Origin: CAZIRO01 sp964541595
GTDB lineage: Bacteria > Acidobacteriota > HRBIN11
Assembly (NCBI GenBank): GCA_964541595.1
Contig: CAZIRO010000075.1
Location: 1-12,632 of the forward strand
Length of the DNA stretch: 12,632 bases
Direction of reading: 5' to 3'
Made by a program: the position numbers and the translations under genes. Of this stretch, positions 1 through 6,723 are shown piece by piece. Each line of letters starts with the position of its first letter. Within the stretch, counting starts at the first letter, position 1. The notes below the pieces were generated by a model. The model saw only the letters and a program-made list of their open reading frames with translations, was not told the origin of the DNA and searched no databases.

Positions 1-51
1 CGGAAGACCCTGTTGTCCCCACCATGGAATGCGTTCCCAGGGTGCGCTCAT
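1..51 (-). CDS. Start of an unidentified protein, cut by the window edge
   Basis: An ATG at 51 overlaps the stop codon of the preceding gene in an ATGA arrangement, the junction style used throughout this operon. An AGGA-type ribosome-binding sequence lies about nine bases upstream. Only 17 codons are in the window (MSAPWERIPWWGQQGLP), all open. The peptide is rich in tryptophan and proline and I do not recognise it. The overlap and binding site make it likely to be a real gene start, and the last visible member of the operon. Nothing can be said about function. Confidence 0.5.
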   Translation of the reverse strand, partial: MSAPWERIPWWGQQGLP

Positions 52-902
52 GACTCATTTTCCTGAAATACGGATGAGACTTCTCCGGAACGTTCAATCT
101 GTTCCAGATACTGCGTAAAGTAATCCTGCTGCATCCAGATCGCCGGCGAGACACGGCGACGGTAGTAATTATGCAGTTCGTTCAGTTCGGCCGCAAATTC
201 CGTACGGAGTTGCCCCACCTGCAGGGCGCGCCGCACCCGGTCCGCGTTGTACAGGACAAAATCGGTCAGCAGGAGTCGCGCATACCGTTGCGCCGCCCGG
301 GGATCCGTAATGAGCGAGTCCCCGCTGCGCTGCAGGGATTGGGTGAGCAGTTCCTGCACGATCTGATACAGTTGCGGGATCGCGATATTGGGTTCAATAT
401 AGGCATCCGCGCCGTAATGGTCTTCCGGCGGTCGATGATACCGTGAGGGGCGGGTGATGGCCCCCATCAGGATCACCGGCAGGTGAGCGAGTGTGGGATG
501 CGAGCGGACACGTTCAATGATGTCCACGCCCATGATGCCGGGCAGCCAGGGTTCCAGGATTAAAATGTCCGGGGGACGGTATTCCAGTGCGTGCCAGAGT
601 TTAAATCCATCGGAAAAGATACGCGTCTCCGCTCCCATATGACGGATGAGCGGCGTGGCGATCCGCTGGGCAACGCCCAGGCTGCTGACACCCATGTAAC
701 AGGTGAACGCGGGAGTGGTGTATTCCGGACGCAACAGGTTGGCGACCACCCGTTCGATCAGATCCGCATGTGTGGGACGGATCAACCACTGGTGACCGCA
801 TCCGGGGCAGACAAACCGCGTTTTGCGGGTCACATCGCGAATCCGAATCCGCAATTTGCGCTGGCAGTGTGCGCATGTAAAGACAACCTGCTGCATGGTC
901 AC
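48..902 (-). CDS. Zinc-ribbon / pseudo-receiver protein with C-terminal helical module
   Basis: The protein is 284 residues with three parts. Residues 10-35 form a zinc ribbon with Cys10-x2-Cys13 and Cys32-x2-Cys35, like the short MJ0042-type finger. Residues 66-190 have the pattern of a response-regulator receiver (PDILILEPWLPGIMG, then LPVILMG and GADAY). However, the phospho-acceptor Asp is Glu117, the N-terminal acidic pair is absent, and the usual Lys-Pro is Glu-Pro, so it is probably not phosphorylated. Residues 203-274 form a charged helical module shared without gaps with the C-terminus of the GAF protein at 9609-10706. The GTG start at 902 overlaps the cheW stop (GTGA); an ATG two codons later, at 896, is an equally possible start. 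No strong ribosome-binding site is visible, consistent with translational coupling. Position just after cheW suggests an adaptor or output protein of the chemosensory system. Function is inferred. Confidence 0.85.
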   Translation of the reverse strand: MTMQQVVFTCAHCQRKLRIRIRDVTRKTRFVCPGCGHQWLIRPTHADLIERVVANLLRPEYTTPAFTCYMGVSSLGVAQRIATPLIRHMGAETRIFSDGFKLWHALEYRPPDILILEPWLPGIMGVDIIERVRSHPTLAHLPVILMGAITRPSRYHRPPEDHYGADAYIEPNIAIPQLYQIVQELLTQSLQRSGDSLITDPRAAQRYARLLLTDFVLYNADRVRRALQVGQLRTEFAAELNELHNYYRRRVSPAIWMQQDYFTQYLEQIERSGEVSSVFQENES

Positions 903-1660
903 GCTTCAAGGCTGAGAAATTTGTCCAGATCGAGCACGCCGATCACCCGATCGGGTTCCGGCACCACCCCCTGCAGGAGTTCCGCACGGGGTTTGGGAAT
1001 ATGTGTGGGCGGGCTTTGCAATCGGTCCAGGGGGAGCACCATGACACTGGCCTGCTTTTCGATCAACAGCCCGACCGGTGTATCCATATCCTGCACGACT
1101 GCGATCCGGCAGTGATCGAACCGTTCGGGTTCCGGCAGTCCCAGTCGCCGATACGTGTGGTACACGACGATCATATGACCGCGGAGGTTCATGACCCCGA
1201 GGACTTCATCGGGTGCGTTCGGGATGGACGTGAAGTGTTCCCGAACACGTGTGAGTTCCATCACCCGTTCGAGGGCGATCGCGTACCATTCATTGCCCAT
1301 CCGGAATACGAGACAGGTGGACCCGACGCGGTGTTCCGGTACGGTCATTTCCTGCGTGGGCATCACGGTAGGTCGGGGACGCACGAGCAATCGTGCGATG
1401 ATCTGTGCGGGTGTCAGCGGCTGTACCGGAACGGTTTGCGGCGCATGCCGGGGAACGGGCGGTTCGGACGGTGGTGTATCCGTCCGCGGGGCAGTCGGCG
1501 GGGATTCCGGTGGCGGCGGGGACGGTGGTGAAGGTTCCGGTGCAGTATCCTGCGGCGATTCCGCAGTCTGCGCCTGCGTGTCCGGAGCGGTCTCTCGCGG
1601 GCGAGACGGTTTTTCCTGGCGTTTGCGTGCTTTTTTTCGTACCCGCGCGATGTCCACCAT
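899..1660 (-). CDS. cheW: CheW-like chemosensory adaptor with proline-rich N-terminus
   Basis: The protein is 253 residues. Residues 113-250 match a CheW domain, with the signature IPNAPDEVLGVMNLRG near 146-161 followed by VVYHTYRRLGL. CheW proteins couple receptors to the CheA kinase in the cytoplasmic array. The N-terminus is unusual: residues 5-22 are strongly basic (RVRKKARKRQ), then about 60 residues are dominated by proline, threonine and serine. Typical CheW is only about 150-170 residues. I chose ATG 1660 over longer readings because a GGAGG sequence lies nine bases upstream and the extra upstream residues would be translated leader. An extended -10 promoter lies upstream at about 1721. 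The gene ends in a GTGA overlap with the zinc-ribbon pseudo-receiver gene. CheW identity is clear; the role of the extension is unknown. Confidence 0.9.
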   Translation of the reverse strand: MVDIARVRKKARKRQEKPSRPRETAPDTQAQTAESPQDTAPEPSPPSPPPPESPPTAPRTDTPPSEPPVPRHAPQTVPVQPLTPAQIIARLLVRPRPTVMPTQEMTVPEHRVGSTCLVFRMGNEWYAIALERVMELTRVREHFTSIPNAPDEVLGVMNLRGHMIVVYHTYRRLGLPEPERFDHCRIAVVQDMDTPVGLLIEKQASVMVLPLDRLQSPPTHIPKPRAELLQGVVPEPDRVIGVLDLDKFLSLEA

Positions 1661-1669
1661 CGAAATACC

Positions 1670-1699
1670 CCTCCCCTGAAGTTCCCATGACCCCGGAGG
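1670..1699 (-). promoter_or_regulatory. Possible Shine-Dalgarno-masking hairpin in the cheW leader
   Basis: On the minus strand the cheW ribosome-binding sequence GGAGG (1670-1674) is preceded 20 bases earlier by its exact complement CCTCC (1695-1699). Pairing would give a 5-bp G:C-rich stem with a 20-base loop that hides the ribosome-binding site. The loop is long and the stem short, so it could be coincidence in GC-rich DNA. Confidence 0.25.
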
Positions 1700-1720
1700 A
1701 TGTGACCGTAATACCAGTAT

Positions 1721-1729
1721 ATTATAACA
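1721..1729 (-). promoter_or_regulatory. Extended -10 promoter in front of cheW
   Basis: The minus strand reads TGTTATAAT, a perfect TATAAT preceded by the TG of an extended -10 element. The hexamer is at 1726-1721 and overlaps the TAA stop of the ATPase gene. The -35 position 17 bases upstream (TTCCGT) is a poor match, which is usual for extended -10 promoters. Initiation would fall near 1714, giving a leader of about 55 bases before cheW. It would let cheW and the genes after it be transcribed apart from the long operon. Confidence 0.5.
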
Positions 1730-2525
1730 GAATGGCGTCGCGTACGGAATCCACAAGTGTCGCGTCAATGCGCGTCCGATCCCGCGCGAACGCTTCCAGC
1801 AGTGCCAGATGCGCCAGTTGATTGATCACGCGGGGAATCCCGCGGGATAGTTCCGCAATGCGCCGGATTCCGTCCGGTTGAAACGGTCCCGGCCAGGTCC
1901 CACCCGCCGTTTCCCAGCGCTGCCGGAGATAGGTCTCGATCTCGTCCGCACGTAAAGGTTGCAGCCGCTGGACCATACCGATCCGCTGTCGAAACGATGC
2001 GTACACCCGGCGGTATAATCGGCGCTCCAGTTCCGGTTGCGCCACGAGGACGATCCCCAGTAAATTCGCCGCATCGAGTTGCAGGTTGCTGAGAAAACGA
2101 ATTTCTTCAAAGACGGGTTTGCCCGGAATCAGATGCGCTTCATCGATGACCACCAGCACGGACCGTCCCTGCTGATGGAGATCGACGAGCGTATGCGCGA
2201 TGCTGTTCATCAGATGGTGCCGGGAGCGGTGTACCGGTGCACCGATGGCGTCCGCGATGAGTGCGAGCAGTTGATACGGCGTAATTCGCGGATAGATCAG
2301 CGCTACGGCTTCCACCGGTTGCTCATCAAGTTGCTGGATGGCCGTGCGCACCACCGTCGTTTTGCCGACACCGATATCACCGAAGAGTGCGACCACTTCG
2401 CGTTCTTCCGCGGCGTACTGGATCATGGCCACGGCCTGTTCATACTGGGGCAATAAGACCATATACCGCGGATCCGGTGTGTTCCGATACGGGAGATCGC
2501 GCAATCCAAAATACGCCTGATACAT
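1722..2525 (-). CDS. ExeA/GspA-type AAA ATPase
   Basis: The protein is 267 residues and matches the ExeA-type ATPase family: an N-terminal MYQAYFGLRDLPYRNTPDPR box, Walker A GDIGVGKTT at 49-57, Walker B VLVVIDEAH at 123-131, a sensor-like LVAQPEL near 160-166, an arginine-rich FRQRIG near 178, and SRGIPRVINQLAHLA near 228-241. It lacks the C-terminal transmembrane and peptidoglycan-binding parts of full-length Aeromonas ExeA, so it is the ATPase module only. In known systems ExeA helps place the type II secretion secretin in the wall; stand-alone relatives also occur near pilus, exopolysaccharide and transposition genes. It lies 78 bases after cheA and 61 before cheW. The 78-base gap shows no clear promoter or terminator, and the ribosome-binding site is weak. 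Family assignment is confident; the role in this operon is inferred. Confidence 0.88.
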   Translation of the reverse strand: MYQAYFGLRDLPYRNTPDPRYMVLLPQYEQAVAMIQYAAEEREVVALFGDIGVGKTTVVRTAIQQLDEQPVEAVALIYPRITPYQLLALIADAIGAPVHRSRHHLMNSIAHTLVDLHQQGRSVLVVIDEAHLIPGKPVFEEIRFLSNLQLDAANLLGIVLVAQPELERRLYRRVYASFRQRIGMVQRLQPLRADEIETYLRQRWETAGGTWPGPFQPDGIRRIAELSRGIPRVINQLAHLALLEAFARDRTRIDATLVDSVRDAILL

Positions 2526-2603
2526 CGATATCGTTCCGATCGGGACGGTTTCACATCACCGTTTCTGTCATATACCCCACCGCGATCTGCAATGCGAAAG
2601 GGC

Positions 2604-4637
2604 TCACTGCGTGGCCATTTGACAGAGTCCCATCGGATCGAGCACGAGCACCGGTCGATCCAGGCCGACCTCCGCCGCGCCGCTGATACCCCTAATGTGC
2701 TGTAGTCGGGGAGAGATCCGTTTAATGACGATCTCCTGCATCCGTTCAATATCGTCGACGTGGAGTGAAACGACCTGGTTGCCGACGCGACTGACGAGTG
2801 CGAACCCGTGGGTGTTCTGTTCCGGAAGACCGAACAGGCGTGCAATGCGTAAGAGCGGAATCGAACCGTCGTGATACTGCAGGACTTCCCGACCCTCGAC
2901 CGTGCGGATGATGTCCGGCGTGACAGTGACGATCTCCTGGACAGACGACAGCGGAATGGCAAACCGTTCTCCACCGATGCGCACCAGAATCGCAGAGATA
3001 ATGGCCAGCGTGATCGGCAACAGGATTTCAAACGTGGTGCCCCGACCGGGTTCGGTGCGCACGGTAATCGTACCGTTCAACTGTTCGATCGTCCGTTTGA
3101 CAATGTCCAGGCCGATACCGCGTCCGGAGACTTCACTGACGGATTCTGCGGATGAAAAACCGGGCGCAAAGATCACGCGCAGGATATCCGTTCGTGTCAG
3201 ATCCGGACGATCCTCCAGTAATCCGAGATCAATTCCTCGCACCCGCACCCGCTCGAGGTCAATTCCCGCACCATCGTCCGTAATCCGGATGGCGATCCAG
3301 TTGCCGAGTTGTGCGGCTTCCATACGAACGGTTCCGACCTCCGGTTTGCCCCGACGCACGCGTTCCGCCGGGGGTTCAATCCCGTGGTCGATGGCGTTCC
3401 GGATGATATGCACGAGGGGATCCAGAATGTGGTCCATCATCACCTTATCGAGTTTGGTTTCCCCGCCGAGGAAAACCGCACGGACGTTTTTCTGAAAGTG
3501 CTGTGCGAGTTTCCGGACCAGCCGTTCCAGCCGGCCGTACAGCGACCCGATCGGTACCAGGCGCATTTCGAGCACCTGATGCTGCGCCTCGGACAGGCGG
3601 CGGCCGATCTCCTCAACCAGGCGACGCAGACGGGGCACCGTGCGGTGCAAGGTATCGGGCCGGTCGAGCAGTTCTTTCAGGAGGTTTTCCTGCTGCGCGT
3701 GCAGGATAAAGAGTTCGCCGAGGAGGTTCATGAGCGCGTCCAGCGACTGCATATGGACACGAATGTGCCGGGAGTAATCGTACACGATGGACGTCTCGGG
3801 TTCGGTGGGCGGTGGTGCAGTCGGTTCCGGTGCGGTGGGCTCTGTCTGTGCCGACGGTTGAGCCGCGGGTGCGGTTTCCGGGGTGGAAGGTGCGGCCGGC
3901 GTATGCAGGATTTCAATGCGGGTGGGCGGCGTCGGGAGATATGCCCGGATGACGTCCGCCGGTTCGTTGGTGGCCACAAGGAGCCGGAACCCGATCTGGG
4001 ACTCGTCTAAATCGGGATGAAATGCCGGCAGTGTGCTGATGAGTTCACCGTGTTCCTCCAGAATGGTATGCATTTCACGCAGTACCTGATCGAAATCCGC
4101 ATAATTGAGCACGATATCGATGAGGTACAGATTACGCCGCTGGCGTATGGCCTCGCGGATTCGGTGTTCCTCATACTCGGTCAGGGATCCGCGAATCGTC
4201 GGATCCAGTTCCAGTTGGTCGAGCGGGTCGGTTTGATCTGCGGGTGGAGCCGCGCGGGCCACGTGGTCTTCGATACGCCGTGTTTCCCGGTCGAGATCGA
4301 CGATGGACTGCTGTTCAGAAATTTCCCGGAGGAGCAATTGCAGAACATCGATAGCGTCATAGAGCAGATCGATGAGCGACTGTTCGATCAGCACCTTTCC
4401 CAGACGCACCCGATCGAGCAGGTCTTCCATCCGGTGGGTATACTGGCTGATGCGGTTGTACCCCATCATCGAGGCCAGGCCTTTGAGCGAGTGGAACGCG
4501 CGGAAGATCTGGTTGATAACGGCAGCTTTTACCTGGCCCTCGCGGAGTTGACGTTCCGCCTTCCGGATCGATTGCCCGAGCGCTTCCAGGATTTCCTGTG
4601 CTTCCGCGAAAAATTCCGGACGCGTTTCTCCACTCAT
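2604..4637 (-). CDS. cheA: CheA-type hybrid-less chemosensory histidine kinase
   Basis: The protein is 677 residues. An HPt domain spans about 5-110, with the phospho-acceptor His49 in RAFHSLKG. Residues 150-245 form a middle region (LTEYEEHRIREAIRQRRNLY and onwards) unlike the classical CheY-binding P2. A Pro/Thr/Ala linker runs from 246 to 283, followed by the dimerisation helices (about 286-350). The ATPase domain has an N box HIIRNAIDHGIE (410-421), G1 DDGAGID (454-460) and G2 GRGIGLDIVK (505-514). A C-terminal CheW-like domain spans about 548-675. All catalytic landmarks are present, so an active kinase is expected. It autophosphorylates on His49 and should pass phosphate to the CheY-like protein just upstream. 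ATG 4637 overlaps the cheY stop (ATGA), with GGTGAGG upstream as ribosome-binding site. There is no C-terminal receiver, unlike many Pil-Chp or Frz kinases. Confidence 0.95.
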   Translation of the reverse strand: MSGETRPEFFAEAQEILEALGQSIRKAERQLREGQVKAAVINQIFRAFHSLKGLASMMGYNRISQYTHRMEDLLDRVRLGKVLIEQSLIDLLYDAIDVLQLLLREISEQQSIVDLDRETRRIEDHVARAAPPADQTDPLDQLELDPTIRGSLTEYEEHRIREAIRQRRNLYLIDIVLNYADFDQVLREMHTILEEHGELISTLPAFHPDLDESQIGFRLLVATNEPADVIRAYLPTPPTRIEILHTPAAPSTPETAPAAQPSAQTEPTAPEPTAPPPTEPETSIVYDYSRHIRVHMQSLDALMNLLGELFILHAQQENLLKELLDRPDTLHRTVPRLRRLVEEIGRRLSEAQHQVLEMRLVPIGSLYGRLERLVRKLAQHFQKNVRAVFLGGETKLDKVMMDHILDPLVHIIRNAIDHGIEPPAERVRRGKPEVGTVRMEAAQLGNWIAIRITDDGAGIDLERVRVRGIDLGLLEDRPDLTRTDILRVIFAPGFSSAESVSEVSGRGIGLDIVKRTIEQLNGTITVRTEPGRGTTFEILLPITLAIISAILVRIGGERFAIPLSSVQEIVTVTPDIIRTVEGREVLQYHDGSIPLLRIARLFGLPEQNTHGFALVSRVGNQVVSLHVDDIERMQEIVIKRISPRLQHIRGISGAAEVGLDRPVLVLDPMGLCQMATQ

Positions 4638-5050
4638 CCGTGTTCCTCACCGGACACCTGGGTCACACGGTGCCATATTTCCCGGACGGTCTGGATGAGT
4701 ACCTCGGGACGAAACGGTTTGGCCAGATACGCTTCCGCACCCATCGCCAGGCCGCGTTGCCGATCCCGTTCCGTCCGTTCGGTGGACACGATGATCACGG
4801 GGATGCGACCGTACCGGGGATGCGATTTCAAAAACCGGATCAATTCCAACCCGTTCACATCCGGCATGTTGATGTCCGTGATGATGAGATCCACGGATTC
4901 CTGTGGCAACAATCGTATCGCATCAAACCCGTTGACCGCCTCCAGCACACGGATATGCGGAAAAAAGACCTGCATACACGTGCGCAGGAATCCGCGCATC
5001 GTGTCCGAGTCTTCAATGATCAGAACGGTATGCAAACTCTTCCCGGTCAT
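4634..5050 (-). CDS. CheY-like single-domain response regulator
   Basis: The protein is 138 residues, essentially a single receiver domain. It keeps every residue needed for phosphorylation: the acidic pocket Glu13-Asp14 with Asp16 nearby, the acceptor Asp59 in ITDINMPDVNG, Thr90 in VIIVSTE, and Lys111 in AKPF. There is no DNA-binding output domain, so it should act by protein contact after receiving phosphate from the adjacent CheA. Its ATG shares one base with the stop of the upstream DUF4388 gene (TAATG), and its own stop overlaps the cheA start (ATGA). Translation of the three genes is therefore probably coupled. The target is not visible; a pilus or motility motor is a reasonable guess. 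Confidence 0.93.
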   Translation of the reverse strand: MTGKSLHTVLIIEDSDTMRGFLRTCMQVFFPHIRVLEAVNGFDAIRLLPQESVDLIITDINMPDVNGLELIRFLKSHPRYGRIPVIIVSTERTERDRQRGLAMGAEAYLAKPFRPEVLIQTVREIWHRVTQVSGEEHG

Positions 5051-6723
5051 TAGCGAAACACCGCTTCACTCATCCGTTTGGTCAGGATGGCGTTTTCGAT
5101 GGCAAACCCGGCCTGGTGCAGGAAAATTTCCAGATACGACAGATCCCCCAGGGGTTTCCGCGTGACCGCGTTGTCTCCGTACAGCAGGGCGATCGCGCGT
5201 TTCTGGACCAGGATCGGCATAATGACGTATGCCGTGGGACGGTAGCGTCCGATCATGTGCAGGAACGTTTCCAGCCAGGGTGCGAGGTCGATCCGGTCCC
5301 GACGCACGGTCTGTCGGTGTTCGATCACCTGCAGGAAATCGCCGACCGGTCGGGGAAACCGCACGCGCCGGACCTTGATCGGCATCGCTTCATCGTCGCC
5401 AGTCTCCCCGAAACCACCGAGCCCGGTCAATCCCTCGCTCGTGTTCAGCAGAAGGATTCCGCGATCGAGGAATTCGGCAGCAAACTGCAGAATGAGCAGG
5501 GAGATCATCGGTGTTTCCATCGGATCACGTAACTCCTGTAATGCGCTCTTCAATTGACCCAGAATGCGATGGAGACGATCGTGCATCGTTTCTGCCGGCA
5601 GCATTTCTTCCAGTCCGAGTTCCTGGCAGAGACGCGCGACAAGTGCTTCTTTTGGAGAGAGAACGGGCGTCTGCAACCGTTCGACGATTTCCCGCAGCGG
5701 ATCCATCAGGCTCTCAATAATGAGATGGACGTGCCGTGCCTGCATTGTTCCGGAGACGATCGGAATCTGCACCGGTCGCCAGTGGGGTCGACGTTGCAGA
5801 TAGGGTTCGAGTTCCGGCGAAAGGTGGCGATACAGCAGGAGGATATCCAGATCGGGATATTTTTGTGCCATCGCGTCGAAAAACGCTTGCGGATGGTCCA
5901 GCACACCGGCGTCCAGGATGACCACAATCCGCACGGGCAGTCGTCGCCATTCCCCGATCCGTTCCAGGATCGCATGAGTATTCCACGCGGATGGTTCGAC
6001 GACGACCGCATCGCGCTGAAACAGAAACTCTTTCAAATAGGTCCGGAGTACCGGGTGCTGGATGCAGACGATGACGGCGATGCCGCTGAGGTTCAATGTG
6101 GTTTCGACCGCGGCCGTATCCGCCGGAGGCGCGGGAGCGGGAGACTTCGCCGGTTCCGGGGTCGGACCGGCGGCCGGTTCCGCAGACGCGACCTGTACAC
6201 GGCGTTTCTGTTCGTCCTGCAGTTTGAGGGCGTCCAGGATGACCTGTTGCGTGTTCAGTCCCTTTTCCAGCAGGATGAGGTCAATGGGGTCCACCCGGAT
6301 TTCATCGTACGGGATGATCTCCGTGATGTGGAAACGAAAGGTCCCCGATGTAATCTGCAGGAGTTCATAAACCGTACGGTAGATCTGTTGTTTGATCATC
6401 AGTTCCAGGTCTGCGCGGCTGATCCATCCCTTCTGGACCAGGATCTGACCGAGCGGCTGCCGGGGAAACTGCACTCGTTGTACTTCTAATGCGGCGTTTA
6501 ACTGATCCTGTGTGATATACCCGAGTTGTACGAGGTACTCCCCGAGCGTGCGGCTACCGCGCCCGGAGAGGAGTGCACTGGCGATCTGACCGTTTTTAAA
6601 TACGATCACCCCCCGCCGCCGGTCCTCCGCCTGGATCTCAAGAATCCCCGTTCGTTTACTCAAACTGATGATCTGCATAATATCGGCCAGGGCAAGGTCC
6701 TCAAGGTTTCCGGTGAGACTCAT
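5050..6723 (-). CDS. DUF4388 (PATAN) / pseudo-receiver / GAF signalling protein
   Basis: The protein is 557 residues. Residues 1-165 form a DUF4388 (PATAN) domain (SLTGNLEDLALADIMQIISL, ISLSKRTGILEI) with an inserted segment like the GspE N-terminal helical domain (TLGEYLVQLGYITQDQLNAALE, PLGQILVQKGWIS). Residues 180-208 are an Ala/Pro linker. Residues 212-345 look like a receiver fold with Asp271 near the acceptor position, but the N-terminal acidic pair is missing. Residues about 400-550 end in a GAF-like domain whose last part aligns without gaps with the GAF of the protein at 9609-10706. PATAN domains occur in PatA-type regulators and in surface-motility systems. I chose ATG 6723 rather than a start six codons earlier: it overlaps the nusB stop (ATGA), has AGGAG nine bases upstream, and gives the standard MSLTG opening. 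Probable output or scaffold partner of the following CheY and CheA. Confidence 0.88.
   Translation of the reverse strand: MSLTGNLEDLALADIMQIISLSKRTGILEIQAEDRRRGVIVFKNGQIASALLSGRGSRTLGEYLVQLGYITQDQLNAALEVQRVQFPRQPLGQILVQKGWISRADLELMIKQQIYRTVYELLQITSGTFRFHITEIIPYDEIRVDPIDLILLEKGLNTQQVILDALKLQDEQKRRVQVASAEPAAGPTPEPAKSPAPAPPADTAAVETTLNLSGIAVIVCIQHPVLRTYLKEFLFQRDAVVVEPSAWNTHAILERIGEWRRLPVRIVVILDAGVLDHPQAFFDAMAQKYPDLDILLLYRHLSPELEPYLQRRPHWRPVQIPIVSGTMQARHVHLIIESLMDPLREIVERLQTPVLSPKEALVARLCQELGLEEMLPAETMHDRLHRILGQLKSALQELRDPMETPMISLLILQFAAEFLDRGILLLNTSEGLTGLGGFGETGDDEAMPIKVRRVRFPRPVGDFLQVIEHRQTVRRDRIDLAPWLETFLHMIGRYRPTAYVIMPILVQKRAIALLYGDNAVTRKPLGDLSYLEIFLHQAGFAIENAILTKRMSEAVFR

Noticed and set aside
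1661..1768. Upstream extension of the cheW reading frame
   Set aside because: The extra 36 residues have no CheW similarity, cross the predicted promoter and overlap the ATPase gene; the internal ATG at 1660 has a strong ribosome-binding site.
2545..2562. Small inverted repeat ACGGT-N8-ACCGT between cheA and the ATPase gene, considered as a terminator
   Set aside because: Only five base pairs, an eight-base loop and no T-run on either strand; too weak to call.
4017..5165. A 382-residue plus-strand open frame antisense to cheA and cheY
   Set aside because: It lies fully opposite well-identified genes, has no family resemblance, and long antisense frames are expected in GC-rich coding DNA.
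5554..6489. A 311-residue plus-strand open frame antisense to the DUF4388 gene
   Set aside because: Arg- and Gln-rich translation without motifs, opposite a clear gene with a good start; treated as a shadow.
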